Position numbers and translations under genes: made by a program | The notes under the pieces: model-generated | Database searches by the model: none | Told to the model about the DNA's origin: nothing | What the model saw: the letters and a program-made list of their open reading frames with translations, nothing else | Source of the DNA: Erythrocercus mccallii | Lineage: Eukaryota; Chordata; Aves; Passeriformes; Dicruridae | Direction: 5' to 3' | Length of the DNA stretch: 64,000 nt | Assembly: GCA_013397435.1 (NCBI GenBank) | Contig: VZRG01000358.1 | Coordinates: 434,001 to 498,000 of the forward strand | Part shown: positions 50,384 to 62,759 of the stretch, in pieces | Numbering within the stretch: position 1 is the stretch's first letter | How the letters are laid out: every line of letters starts with the position of its first letter

Positions 50384-50495
50384 TAGAATAGTTTAGGTTG
50401 GAAAAGACCTCTAAGACCATCAAGTCCAACCACTAACCCAGCACTGCCAACTCCACACCTCCACATTTTTTGAAAACTTCTGAAGAGCTTTTATC
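50384..50495 (-). mobile_element. CR1 LINE 3' end fragment
   Basis: TAGAATAGTTTAGGTTGGAA, then AAGACCTCTAAGACCATCAA and GTCCAACCACTAACCCAGCA match the reverse-complemented CR1 terminus. The following 'ccaactccacac..ccacattttttgaaaactt' corresponds to the next stretch of the 3' UTR and then decays. Confidence 0.85.
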
Positions 50496-50499
50496 AGAT

Positions 50500-53400
50500 T
50501 TTTGAGGGCTTAGAGACTATGGTCTTACCAAGTACCACAACTTTATATCTGCCCCAAGATTCTGGGTACTTGTGCTAAGTGAGAGAAACAATTTGCTCTT
50601 AGATGGTAACATCATCTGCATGGAGTGAGTCAAAAAAATACCTGATCTGAACTCAGTCTCAAAATACTGAGATAAAAGACCTCATAATCCAGCTTCTGAG
50701 ATGAATGTAGATCAAGTCACCAAACATCCATGTCTATACTGCATCCTCAGTATATGTATTTGTAGGCATCTGAGTAAACAAAGGAAACACTACAACAACA
50801 TACAGTTCTGACTTGGGGAGCTTTCCAAGCAAACACACACCCTGAAAGATTTCCCATTCATCTTTATCTCTACATTTCCAAGCTCTAATCTAGATAATTT
50901 AAACAGGTTTGGAAGATGTGGGTAAATATAAAAACAAATGACATTGGGATTGTAGTATGTTATGTAGTGTAATTATGCACCTTAAAGAAGATTTAAAAAT
51001 GATAATATTGAATAACGAAGTAAAAAGCACCAGTGATGAAAGCTCCCATTTTCTCCAGTAAAATACCAATCAAATTTTAGCAAGACAGGGACACTTTTTG
51101 GTTTCCCTTTTATTGTTACATCCATCAAGAATATACCAGATCTTTCCACTGTTTGCAAATGTTCATGTTGTCACTCTCAACTTCACATATTTCAATGCAA
51201 AACAAAGATTGATTTACTTCTGATGTAAAAAATTGGACAATTCTTTTTAGCAACAACAAAAAGGCATTATTTTTCTTGATAATTCTCATGCTATTCAGCT
51301 GATTTTTCTTTTAAATTAGGGCCTGATGCACTGTGGTCCTTCTATTTCTCCCTCTGCTTCATGTTGTTCTTATGGAGAATAGGTAGAAGAAAAATGTTTT
51401 TCACATGATATTGTCAGACAGTTTTAATGAACATACTTTAGAAAAGTGAGAGGAAGAAGAGATTTGAACGCTTACTTATTTGGAACTCAGTTCTACAAGA
51501 CTACTATTGCTTTCTATTCTTGTTTGTTCTTTCTGCAATATGAATAATGACATGCCAATTGTGTATTATTATATATAGTTATTTATGGAACCAGATATTG
51601 CCTCTACGCTTAATTATGCTTTTGCCTGTGAGGTAAGAATTCTATTGCCACTGAGGTGTTTAATTGAATCTATTTTTGGTTGGGGTTTTTTTTCTAATTA
51701 ATATTTGTATTGACAGCTGATTTGCTCACCCCTCTGTGTTATTCTCCCTACTTCTTTATATGACAAATCTTCTGGTAACCAGATATAACTAACATAAAAA
51801 TCTTATAAAATATTATATATCTATAAGTATGTTTAAAAACTATAAAAATAATTCATGTGTCTACATGACATCTATATCTTTAATAGATATTTATATATTT
51901 ATATGATATATTTTAAATATTACCTTATAAAATTTAAATGTTTATAATCCTTATTACCGATAATTATTTATTTTTATTCCAGGAAAAGGTTTTTTTGCCT
52001 GTTTTCCTAACTAGATCTACTAACTGTAACCAAATATTAAGTCCATATTCAGGTGTGTATGTGCTAGTATATACAGGACAATATTTCAACAGAAATTTCT
52101 GGAATTACTGGTCAGTGTCAAATGATTCTGAGACATAGACATCCCACAAGATTCCACAATTTTTGTGAAAATAGCTATCTGCCAGGGGTTTTGCCATGGA
52201 AAAGTTGTTAACTACTCTTTGTTTGACTTAGGAGAAGCTAGATGGGAAAGGAAGACTTTGGAAGCCATAGAAAGTATCATGGAACAAGTTTTTTGTCTTT
52301 GCTTCTGTGGGTTTTTTTTTGTTGTTGTTTTTGGTTGGTTTGTTGGTTGGGTTTTTGGTAGCTTTTGGGATTTTAGTTGGTTGATTGGTTTTTTGGGGGA
52401 GGGGGTTGGTGGGTTTTGGTTTTTTTCAGGGTTTTTTGTGTGGTTGGCTTTGGAGAATTGGAGACCTTTGGAGGTTTTTTTTGCCCCTTATTTTTAGGAA
52501 AGAAGAAATTGGTGCGGTAGAGAGTACAGAATACCTTCATTCCTATGGTCATAAATATGCACTAACAATATCAATGAAACATGAAAGGATACTAATGCAT
52601 TAGGGAGAAGGGATTTCTATACTAGTGTTCCTACTAAAGAAATTGAATGTGTACTTTTAAACATTATTTATCTACTTTGATTTGTAGAGTCTAAATAAAA
52701 GTTGTTTTTTCAATGCCCTGGATGAGTGTACTGGCCCCTTCAAATTCCCTCCATTCCATTCCCTTAAAGCATTACCAGACTTCGAAAAAAAATTATGTAT
52801 GTCAACATAAGGATATAAAATTGAATCACCCCTTTAAGTCTCCAGGGTATGGAAGCACATTTGCTTGTCTTTAGAAGTTTCCCATAGGGAAATTTCTGTG
52901 TTGTTTGTGAAGTTATCTCTGACAGCCAGAGATACAGTAAGTATCTCTGGATACCTTACTTGTGTCCATAAGGTAAGGTATGTATTATCTAAACTTAGGG
53001 AGGCAGAAGAGATACATCTCAGGAAGCTGATGATGGATTGGAAGCCAGTGTGATTTCGTGGGGAAAGAAAAAAATCAGAAAAAAGCTTACCAAAGCAAAA
53101 AAGGTGACACAAGGGTTCCATGTTCTAGAAGTTTTCACATAAAGAAAAGAGAATTTCTCAGACTTCCTGCTGTGGAAAAACTCATGAAGTTCTGAAGAAG
53201 GACCTGCAGGATTCTCTGTGATAGCTAATGAAATCAGAATTAACTCACTAGACCTGCATTTTTAAATTCCACCTATATTTAATTATACATGCAATTCAAA
53301 ATGCTAAAACCAAAATGAATTAAAAAAAAACCAACAGAGACATTCTAGGAGGTACTCATGTAAGCTGTTTTATATTTGAAGGAATGTATTTTAATTAAGA

Positions 53401-54960
53401 TGTTGGTTTAATTAAAAGAACAGCACATTCCACTTCATCAAGATGTTTTCTGGTGGCATGAGATCTTGCATATGCCCATAAGGCCTGTAGAGTATGTGGT
53501 CCTCTCCTGCTAGGAACCTTATCTGCTTTTCAGAAAGATAAAGTGGTTCTTTGCACATAACTGAATTACCTTCCTAGGGTGCTCCTTTTTACCTTCTGTC
53601 ACAGCCTCTTTGCCTGGAAAAAGAACCTGAAATATTTTTAACTTTCAGTGAATTTTGAAAATTGATCTTAGTGGATTATGTGCAAAAGGAGAGACATGCC
53701 CCCTTTGAAGGTCACAGAAAGGATATCTGAATGTTTAGCTTTGTCATAATTAAATGAATTTGCTCCATCTATGGAGGAGTAAAAAAAAAACCCAACCAAA
53801 CAAAAACACTCTTCTGTTAAAATGACAGTCCATATTAACATGACTTTATATCCTCTACCACAGGAAAAAACTTCTGTTAATGCACAGTGCATCTTAGCTC
53901 TCTGGTGAGGTTCCCTGGACTTCTGCCTGATTTCAATGAAAAATATTAAGTCTTTAAGGTGAATAATCCTTTAGCAGTTTTCTCAAGGCAAGTGTGACAG
54001 AGTTTCCATCATCCAGTCATCATCTGTCCAACAATTTCAAGTCTGTTCTTACATCTTGAACACCATTATATTAGGCATTATGAGAATATATTGAGACAAC
54101 AAAAAGGGATTTCTTGTTTCAAGTAACTGCCAACCAGAGTGCAGAACAAGAGAAAGTAGATGCATTCAGCTAAATGAGGGAGTTACAAGGAAAGAGGAGG
54201 TATGATAGAAGCAATCAAGTTAGTGTGACATCATTCAGGCAGCAGAAGGAAGAAGATGTTGTTGTTTGGCAGGTATGCAATAAAAGATTCTCTCAAGCAT
54301 GGAGGACATGGCAGAAGAAATTATGGATCATAATGTTTAAAAATGAACCAAAAATTTAAATTTCAGTGATAAAACTTTAAATCAAACTTTGAATCAAGGG
54401 CTGGTGTTTCAGCCAACAAGGAAGAGGTCAAGAATGTTGTGGAAAGTAAAGATAGGCATCATGTTTGATGAAAATTAATAGACAGATCCAGTGAAAGCAA
54501 AGAAATATTTTAAAAAGTGATTTTGCAGCATTCTGAAGTAGCAGATGTTGGATGGTGTTGCTTTTGATATAGTAGATGTTGAAGTAAATGAGATGTGAGA
54601 AGAAACATGAACAAATGGTTTAGCTTTATGGATCTAGAGAAATTATTTTATTTTACAAATGGATAAAGAATTGTAATTCTCATCACAGTTAAACAGAATA
54701 TAAATAGGAAGACTCATAGTGCTACTCGAGTTGAATTTAAGCTGAGGTTGTAGCAGAAAAATGGCTTTTTCCATCATGATCAAGAAATGGTGTAATGAAG
54801 AACACTTTGAAGAACAAAAAGAAGGACATTTATCATTAAGCAAGTTGAATTTGAGCTACTAAATAAATATGGTCAAGGAACTGTCAAACAAATTAAAAAT
54901 TTACACAGCTGATGATTCTATATTGTATATTCTATACTGTTTTTTCTGTCTTCAAGTGTA
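50500..54960. other. A+T-rich intergenic DNA, no recognised gene
   Basis: No exon or named repeat was recognised apart from the T/G tract listed separately. About 51,785-51,950 is extremely A+T-rich, with TATATA and TTATAA strings. Open frames are short or cross the T/G tract. Confidence 0.55.
52308..52480. repeat. T/G-rich low-complexity tract
   Basis: About 170 bases composed almost wholly of T and G, with TTGG, TTTGG and TTG units. It includes GGGGGAGGGGG (52,395-52,405) followed by GGTGGG, a non-canonical G-quadruplex candidate. The 110-codon plus-strand frame across it is a composition artefact rich in Phe, Gly, Val and Trp. Confidence 0.85.
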
Positions 54961-54964
54961 TATT

Positions 54965-55418
54965 ATCATAGAACCTTTTAGTTAGAAAAGAACCTTAAAG
55001 ACCTTTAAATAGCCAAGTTCACCACTAAATCATATCCTTAAGTTCCAGATCTATATATCTTTTAAATACCTCCAAGGATGGTGATTCCACCATTTCCCTG
55101 GTCAACTTCGTCCAGTGCTTCACAACCCTCATATCCAGTCTAAACCTTTCCTTGCACAACTTGTGGCCATTTCCTCTTGTCCTATCATTTTTTTCTTTGG
55201 GAGAAGAGACTGTTCCTCACCTTGCCACAATCTTCCTTCATGTAGCTGTAGAGTGTGATTAGGTCAACTTGAGCCTCCTTATCTCCAGGCTGAACAACCT
55301 CAACTCCCTCAGCCACTCACAGGGTCTTTACCAGCTTTGTTTCTCTTTGGACACCCTTCAGTGCCTCAATGTCTTTTCTGTAATGAGGGGCCCAGAACTG
55401 GACATTCTTCAATCTGTT
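54965..55418 (-). mobile_element. CR1 LINE 3' region fragment
   Basis: This well-preserved reverse-complemented CR1 stretch runs from ATCATAGAACCTTTTAGTTA at the 3' tail side, through 'acctccaaggatggtgattccaccatttccctgg', 'ccatttcctcttgtcctatca' and 'ctccaggctgaacaacctcaactc'. It ends in 'taatgaggggcccagaactgga'. The content corresponds to the C-terminal end of ORF2 and the 3' UTR. Small deletions and stops are present. About 450 bases survive, one of the two longer CR1 pieces here. Confidence 0.92.
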
Positions 55419-55532
55419 TTGATAGTGGGTTATTCTGTTGCATAGACACACTTTTTCCTTACTTTTTATACACTGTTTGTGGTTTAGTCAAATCATTTAA
55501 AATATCTTCTCCAGAGTGGTTTTCTTTCAGGA

Positions 55533-55660
55533 GGAAAAAAACCCAAAAAACAACAACAAAAAAACCAAACAAAAACAAAAAAAAAACAAACAAAACAAAA
55601 CAAAATAAAACCAAACCAAAACAAACCCCCCCCCCCCCAAAAAACAAAACCAAAAAACAG
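55533..55660. repeat. A/C-rich low-complexity tract with C13
   Basis: CAAA, CCAAA and CAA units with very few G or T residues, including thirteen uninterrupted C residues at 55,626-55,638. It follows the CR1 fragment after about 115 bases. The 115- and 142-codon frames on either strand cross this tract and are artefacts. Confidence 0.9.
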
Positions 55661-57817
55661 CACCATGAAACTGCAGTAATGTAGGAAAAATAGAAAATAG
55701 ATGGAGTTTGCTTAGCCAGCTCTTTAATCTTTGGAAAGAATGCACATGAGAGAAGATGCAGGAAATACATAAAGAATGGTGAAAGACAGATAAATCCTCT
55801 GATGTGACTAGCTTTGTCCTTATAACTACATTTTAGATGAGAAAAACAATGCAGTCTACACATTTTAGAGAAAATCACCAACAGCACATCAACAGATAAA
55901 AAGAAAATAAAAGCCTGTTATTGCACTATGTATCTTTTCAGTCAGAAAAAAATTGTATAGAAGTGTGCAACATAGTTTCTACAGCTCCTTGTTATAATAA
56001 GAAATGCCAGCTAATAGTGGTCATGATCAAATATAGTTTCTGTTTAACAAGCAGTAAAAGATAATATAGTTTATGATGAGGCAACACTTGCCCATTATAT
56101 CATAATCATCAGTAAATAAGTCAATAAACTATTTAATGGATGAAAACCATATTGCTTTGAAAAGTACTGCGATATGACTACCAGCAAATAGTTTTTGATT
56201 TTTATTTATAAGTTTCTTTCACATTAGTTGGTAAAAGATGCCTCAGAATCAATTGTGACTTAGGTGCGCATGCAGTGCAGTGATGGGACAAGCCACTGAG
56301 TATCCTTGTAAAATTGCACTTTTCATCAAACAATGGAAATTGTTTTCTTCTCAGTGTTCTAAGTATCCCACTATTTGGTTCAAATCTCCTTGTGATGCTC
56401 ACAGATAAATAAAAGCATTTCTAGGGATTGCAAAACAGTAGGGTTCTTTCAATCATGACATTTTTTCATGCTGAAGAGTATCAAAGCTTTGTCTAGAATA
56501 TTGTTTCATACTGATGATTCTATGACCTATGATTCTATTGTGTTTGTGAAATGAGACAACTTGTGACCTGTTAAGAAAAGCTCAGCTATTTGATACCCTT
56601 AATGTTCTTCTTTTGATCACTTATGTGACACAATTCTTTCCTAGTCCATGTCTGAATGATTCCAAAAGTTCCCAAGAACTTTCAAGATAGCTGTATGAAC
56701 ACTGCTGATGTGAGTTCTTGTATACACATAGATTCATGGGAATCTTTTGAAAGAATATCTTATGAAGCTTCAGATACGACATTATATTCTAGGACATAAT
56801 TTTAAAAAAATTGTTTTATCTTTTGTTACAATGCAGAATTACGTTTGTGTGTATATGTTTGTCCTACTCAGTTAGTACAAATATCCACACTTGTTCTTAT
56901 GTGTCTTAAGAATATTTGTTGTGGCCAATTATGTGAAAGAAATTCAGAACTAAATTAAATCTCCAATGTATGGTTCCACTTTTAATGTATTTTACTGGAA
57001 CCAAAATTTAAAAGTAACTCAGGGGTTAAGCTCAACTAAAATCATAGAGTTGTTGAATAAATAATTCTGCAAGGCTGTAAAATGTTGATCTCAGAAAGTT
57101 TTCATATATATTTTGGTTGTTCTTTTGGCTTTCCCTGATATATTTACAAACTAAGTCACTGAGCATGACACAACTTTAATGCACTGAAAGTTATATCTTC
57201 ATGGAAAGTTTATCAATGTGGAGATACAGGCTCCTTCCATCCAATTATTATATAGGAGTTTTACAATAGATATTAATCATCTTCATTTCTCCTTGGAGAA
57301 AAATACATTTACTTTCCATTAGCTAGTTTACTGGCCTTAGTGATACAAGTCAGTTATCTTCCCTTTAAGTTATTTTAGTTTCTGAATGTTAGATTTTACA
57401 CCTTGAGTATTTTTATTTTAACATTTTAAATGTCTTTCTATACCCTACATTTTATCAAAATAAGAAGACCCAGTACTTAAAATTCCATGAGGCAAACCAC
57501 TTCTAATACATCTTAAACCTGAAATCTAAAATGCAGTTAGGTACATGCTAGATAATCATACAAAAGTTCTGATGCTCATTTTCTCTGGCCTTTGAAACAG
57601 CTAAGTTTAAAAACCTTTAAAAACAGCTCTGCACTGGACACCTAAGGAAACCTAAGAAAAACTAATCTCCCGTTCATTTTTTCTCTCTTTTTTCTTTTTC
57701 TCTGTATAAGAATAGATCTCAATATTGCAGCATCTTCTAAATAAGAGGGCAATGCTGTGCTGTTTCTGAGGAAGTCATTGCACCAGTTTTGAAGTTGAGC
57801 CTAATATTTCAGCCTGC

Positions 57818-57846
57818 AATTTTTGATTCTTCATTAATCAAAAATT
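57818..57846. other. Perfect 11-bp hairpin, 7-nt loop
   Basis: AATTTTTGATT (57,818-57,828) and AATCAAAAATT (57,836-57,846) are exact reverse complements around CTTCATT. The stem is A+T-rich and short, with no function inferred. Confidence 0.8.
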
Positions 57847-59229
57847 ATTATTTCGAGCTTTTCCCTCTTTTCTCTGGCATAGATGCGTAGGTGCCATTAA
57901 GCATGATGGTCACTATAACAGAGGGCTTTCAGCATACTCTTGACAGTCAAGGAAATAGAGTAGGTAACATCACTGAATGTAGAGGTGAGTGGTGATCCTG
58001 ATGGGAAGGCTGAGAACAATTTTTATGGTCAGGCAATATTGTCAAAGTAGATACAGATAGCATTACTCAGGGGAAAAAGTAATCATATATTAGCATTAAG
58101 AATCATGTGCAGAACACGTCATTTGAAATATATATTTGGGCCTCTAATGGTTAAATTTAATACAGTCAAACTCTGAAAACAAATTGCTTACCTGTTAGAC
58201 TAATAATATTCAAACATGCAATTTGTTCTGGTAGGCTAAGAAGAACCAAAATAATTTTTTTGAGGATTGAGAACATCCTTTTTTTATTATCATACAAATA
58301 TAATAAGAGAAAAGTGCACCTACAGGGAATATCTGTGCTGTTTTTCAATTAGCTCAATAAATCAGAATAAACATGATTAGTCAGAATAGGTTTACAACCC
58401 TGATCATCGTATATCAAATTCCACAGGGGAATATTTCTGCCTTTATGATGTTGGTAAGTAAACTATGCATGAAATAATAGATTTCTTCCTGTGTCTCTAA
58501 GCTAGTTAAAATCAAAAGCATTCTATAGGGTCATCTAAAGCTGGTTATGACCTCCTGAAAAGACTTTTAGTTCTCTCATGGTTTTGTGAGGTTTTGTTTG
58601 TGTTTTTTTGGTTGGTGATGATTTGGTTTAAAGAACAGAAGAGATGATCAGGAGACATACTCAAAATTTATTATTTCTTCAGACTCCTGGAAAGATGTAG
58701 TTAATTTGAGTGTCCTTGCATGCTGAAGGGCAGGAAAATAGATAATGGACCCTGGTTGGTTGAAGATCCTCAAAGAATATAACATCAGACAAAGGAATGT
58801 AGATATAGAATATCTATTGACAATTTTCTTACTCCTGGTTTCATTAGAGAACTTCGTGAAGGTTTTAACCTTCAGAAAGTCAAATATCAATTGACTTTTA
58901 TCTCACAAGGATTTAAACAAAATTCTTTGTGAGTTGGTCCTGCTGACATTTTTCCTTTCTGTGTTAAACCAAACATTTTACAATATATCACTTAAGACAA
59001 AGGAAAAATATCCCTGCAGGTCCATTTCTTTTCTTCTTTACACAGATGAAACTCCTATTGACTTCAGTGGGAATTAAAGAGAGTGAAACTCAAAGGGAAA
59101 TTTGATGATGTATGTGTATGTCGAAGCAAGAATGGCCATCTGTTATAAACTGTAGTATTAATGGCCTTACCAGCTCATGTCTGGAACCTGAAAGGATGAT
59201 ATAAGTGTTGCTACTTTTAACTGTGTCCC

Positions 59230-59340
59230 TGTGGTTGTGGTGTGTTTATTTTCCTTTTTTTTTCATGGTTTGGGTATTGCTTCTTTTTTTGTTGTAGTTT
59301 TGCTTTGTTTTGTTTTGGTGTGGTGTGGTTTTTTTGGTTC
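59230..59340. repeat. T/G-rich low-complexity tract
   Basis: Repeated TTTTG, GGTTT and GTGTGG units with few A or C residues. It is of the same compositional class as the tracts at 43.4 and 52.3 kb. Confidence 0.75.
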
Positions 59341-61528
59341 TCCTAGCAGGCTCAGCTAAATCATGCAATCTCTTCCTATTCTTCCTCTTGAAGAATGGAG
59401 TAGCACTGCTATTTATCATTTAAATAATTTTACCTTGCAACTTAGATGGGACACTTAAAAATAGCTAAAAATGTTTCTCCTTTAGCAGGTGAAATAAAGT
59501 TATTTCTTTTGTAATAGGAAACCAGTTCTTTAAGTCAAAGCAGAGATAGATTACTCATGGGGGCACGTAATTAGCTTCATATGATACCCTTAAAGTGCAC
59601 TAGCTGGAATGGTATGCATGTCATTTAAGCACTGCACTGGAACACGTTTGTATTGGTTTGTTTGAGTTCAAGCACTTTACTGGAAGTAAGGGGAGTATTT
59701 AATGACCTTTGCCTCATCTGGAAGACTAGAAATGGTACATAATAATTGCTTCTAGTAGAATTAACAACTAAAGGACATTCTTCTTTTATACAATTTGTAA
59801 CATCAGTGTTTTGGGAGGAGAGGGTCTTGATTTCAGGTTCCAGGATTCCTTATACAGGGGTTTCTGCCAGACTCTTTACATTGTGTGCTACTTCTGATAA
59901 CACATTCCTGAACATTCAAAACAGGACTAAGTGTTTACAGCTATCAAGATTGCTTCCTAACATTTGAAAACAGACAACCTATGCCAATCACAGATACTTG
60001 GGAAAATGTCATCCTTGAAAATTCAGCTTCATGAAATGTAATAGAGACATGAAACATACACTGAGAAACTGTTAAATAAAATTGCTCTTTCTGGAATGTG
60101 GAGAAAATAAAAGCTGACAAAGGTTGAGGAATAAACATCAAAGAATCTAGTAGAATTATGTTATTACTTACCACTTTTAGTACCAGTAGAGGTTAGCATA
60201 TTTAGTAGAAGATATAGGAGTAAAATATTAAAAAAAAAATAAAAGAAAAATAAGGAAAAAAAGATAATACAATCTATTACTTTCTATATTATAATGTATA
60301 TTCACATAAAGCATACAGTTCCTCTAACCCAGTAGTCAATATCTGGCAAGAGGGAAGATGATTATTGCAGTTATTGCAATTACTTTTTGGAACAGCTATT
60401 TTAGCCAAAAATGAAAGTGCTATTGCTGCAATAATGAAAGCCTATCATACCCACATCATTGACAACACAGGAAAGTGGGAGTATTCATTTCATGGGTATG
60501 AAATGGTATATTTATCAGCCATATCTGAAAAATTGAGCAAGGAGTTATATTCATGGAACCAAAGAATATGAATGTAAATATATGGTGCGCTATATATATC
60601 TATATGTACACATTTATTTAAAACAAAGAACATAAATTAATTCTATAACAACTGTGAAGAATTGTTCTCATAATGAAATAAAAAGTTCATTGTTTTCTGC
60701 AGTTAAAATTAAACCAGACTATTATCTCATAACATATATCTATTAGTAGAGTGATGGGGAATGTAGGCACAAATACACAAGTGAACAGCAAATTTACAGA
60801 ACTATATGGTGTTTTACAGAGGGTTTTTTTTTACATATGTGAGTTTAGAATACAAAATAATAAGAAATAACAGGAAATTGTGTGGATAGTTACAAAAAAT
60901 AGTGGACGGTTTTAGTGATGCAATGCTGATAAAAAGAGGTTAATATCGGGCCTGACTAAAGCAAATTCCCAAAGAAAATAGGAAATGGTTGTCATGTAAC
61001 ACTATCCCTGTAAATCATCATCTCCTAGTTTTCACAGCATTTCAACATATGTTGTGTTTAGAGGGTTAAATGATAATCACCACACAGTAGTTAAGCTCAA
61101 CAGAAAAGCAAATTTGAACAAAGAAAAATCAAGTTTTCTTCTGAATTTTTTGCCTCACAGCTAAGATCTATTTGAGCCAACATATGAAATATTCTGTGAT
61201 TAGGCCCCAAAGCACTAAAATACCAATTAATTATGATGATTAGATATGTCTTCATTAGCAGCCTATAAATAAATCATACACAGCACTGCACAGCCGGTAT
61301 TGCTACTGTGCTGAAAAAAAAAACCCTTTAGTACACTATACTATCTAATTAACTTTAAATTTTGTTATAATTTGGCATTTGTACCACATTACAGAATCTT
61401 GAATATTTTCTTGTTTTTATATAAACATGTATTTTCAGACCTATAGGTGCTTGCTAGCATGTATAAAATATCTACTTCTGCTGCATGAAGAAAAGATCCT
61501 CAGTTACAATACCATCTTTAAAGTTGTT

Positions 61529-61550
61529 TTGATATTAATATTAATATCAA
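61529..61550. repeat. 22-bp perfect A+T palindrome
   Basis: The sequence from TTGATATTAAT to its exact reverse complement ATTAATATCAA is a perfect self-complementary 22-mer with no loop. It lies in unique A+T-rich DNA. Confidence 0.9.
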
Positions 61551-61934
61551 GGATTCACTTGGCATAAATATTTTTGTTAGCATGAAACATTCAAATGAAT
61601 GGCTTCATCCTGATTTACTCTCTTCTCCATCTGATCTGTATAAATCATGTTTCATCCATTTCTGGGTGGTGAAAGAGAACCATATGGCACATTACTAAGC
61701 TGATGGTTGAGTGTGGTCTACATTAACAAGTAGTACAGCCAAACAGGAGTGAATCAGCTGAAAATGAGGGGGAGTTACTTTGGCATAGCTTTAGTCTGAT
61801 CTGGGGTGTGGGCACTCAATTAAGCGTTGGATGATATTACATGTGGTCCTGGAGTATATCATCTGATTTAGTACCTACAAGAGCAATCTTGTTGATGAGC
61901 TCTGAGACCCTTGCACAGTATGAGCCAAGGGAGA

Positions 61935-62753
61935 AGGAATTGCCCAGGACCTTTATTGATGATCTGGAGGAGGAGGTTGGGTTAACATTAGTCATTTTGC
62001 GCACAACACCAAGTTGGGTTGGAGTGTCCGTCTGCTGGAGAGCAGGAAGTCCCTGCAGTGGGACCTGGGCAGGCTGGATTGATGGACTGAGATCAACAGC
62101 ATGAGTTTCAACAAGACCAAGTGCCAGGTCTGGCACTTTGGCCACAAAAACTTCATGCAGAACTACAGGCTGGGGAAAGAGGCTGAAAAGTGTCCCAACA
62201 GAAAGGGACCTGGGACTGCTGGTTGGCAGCCAGCTGAACATTAGCCAGCCATGTGCCCAGGTGGCCAAGGAGGCCAGTGACACTCTAGCTTTTACCAGAA
62301 ATAATGCAGCCATCACTTCCCTAATTCTTGCCCTTTATTCGGCACTGGTGAGGCTGTGCTTTGAGTTCTGTGTCCAGTTCTGGGCCCCTCAGCTCAGGAA
62401 GGACACTGAGGTGCTGGAGCACATCCAGAGAAGGGCAAAGAAGCTGGTGAAGGGGCTGGAGTATGTCATGTAAGGAGGCAACTAGCAATAGGACAAGAAG
62501 ACATAGTCTTAAACTGCACAGGGGGAGGTCTGGGTTGGGCAGTAGAAAGAAATTCTTCACAGAAAGGGGGATCAGATATCAGAATGAGCTGCTGAGGGAG
62601 GTGGCAGAGTCACTGTCCCTGGAAGTGTTTAAGAATAGACTGCCCCTGGCACTCAGTGCCATGGTCTACTTGACACAGTAGTGTTCAGTCATAATTTGGG
62701 CTCCATGAACTCAGAAGCCTTTTACAGCCTAAATTCATTCTGTGATTCTGTGA
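61935..62753 (+). mobile_element. CR1 LINE, largest copy in the window
   Basis: This is a 5'-truncated CR1 running into its natural 3' end. It starts in the reverse-transcriptase domain (FIDDLEEEVG, equal to the usual FINDLDEGIE). It continues through the catalytic-motif region, the 'fnk.kcqv.hfghkn' stretch, the YSALVR and FWAPQ block and the QRRAKKLVKGLE block. It ends in the 3' UTR and ATTCTGTGATTCTGTGA (62,737-62,753). Between about 62,470 and 62,480 the sequence jumps from the end of the KGLE block to 'caactagcaataggacaag', skipping about 150 bases present in typical CR1. Frameshifts and stops show it cannot be active. Confidence 0.93.
62138..62473 (+). pseudogene. CR1 ORF2 remnant (RT C-terminal part)
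   Basis: This frame of about 110 codons is the best-preserved piece of CR1 ORF2 here. It shows 'RDLGLLVGSQLNISQPCAQVAKEAS', typical of the region after the catalytic site, and then LYSALVR, QFWAPQ, LEHIQRRAKKL and VKGLE. It has no start codon of its own in the protein sense, because the annotated Met is internal. The upstream catalytic part is in another frame at 61,996-62,013, where the usual FADDTK reads FAHNTK, so both catalytic aspartates are lost. The long minus-strand frame opposite (61,837-62,316) is a shadow. Confidence 0.88.
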
Positions 62754-62759
62754 AGAGGG

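Larger units (their letters stand above)
55665..61934. other. A+T-rich intergenic DNA, no recognised gene
   Basis: No exon was recognised. An 11-bp perfect hairpin lies at 57,818-57,846. A CTCCTATTGACTTCAGTGGG string at 59,050-59,069 resembles a fragment of an old sauropsid palindromic repeat. T/G-rich patches lie at 58,588-58,626 and 59,230-59,340, and an A-rich patch at 60,228-60,262. A 22-bp perfect palindrome lies at 61,529-61,550. Open frames are under 85 codons. Confidence 0.5.

Noticed and set aside
52165..52603. 110- and 72-codon Phe/Gly/Trp-rich plus-strand ORFs
   Set aside because: They cover the T/G-only tract and have no signal peptide or domain pattern beyond the composition.
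55337..55887. 115- and 142-codon ORFs on opposite strands
   Set aside because: They cross the CR1 fragment end and the A/C tract with C13. Composition and repeat content explain the open frames.
56505..56540. CR1-like octamer string (GATTCTATGACCTATGATTCTA-type)
   Set aside because: Only the tail-like octamers are present. The preceding 100 bases do not resemble a CR1 3' UTR, so chance or a tiny relic cannot be told apart.
61837..62316. 159-codon minus-strand ORF, the longest in the window
   Set aside because: It lies antisense to the CR1 RT remnant and uses its coding bias. It has no independent protein similarity that I can see.
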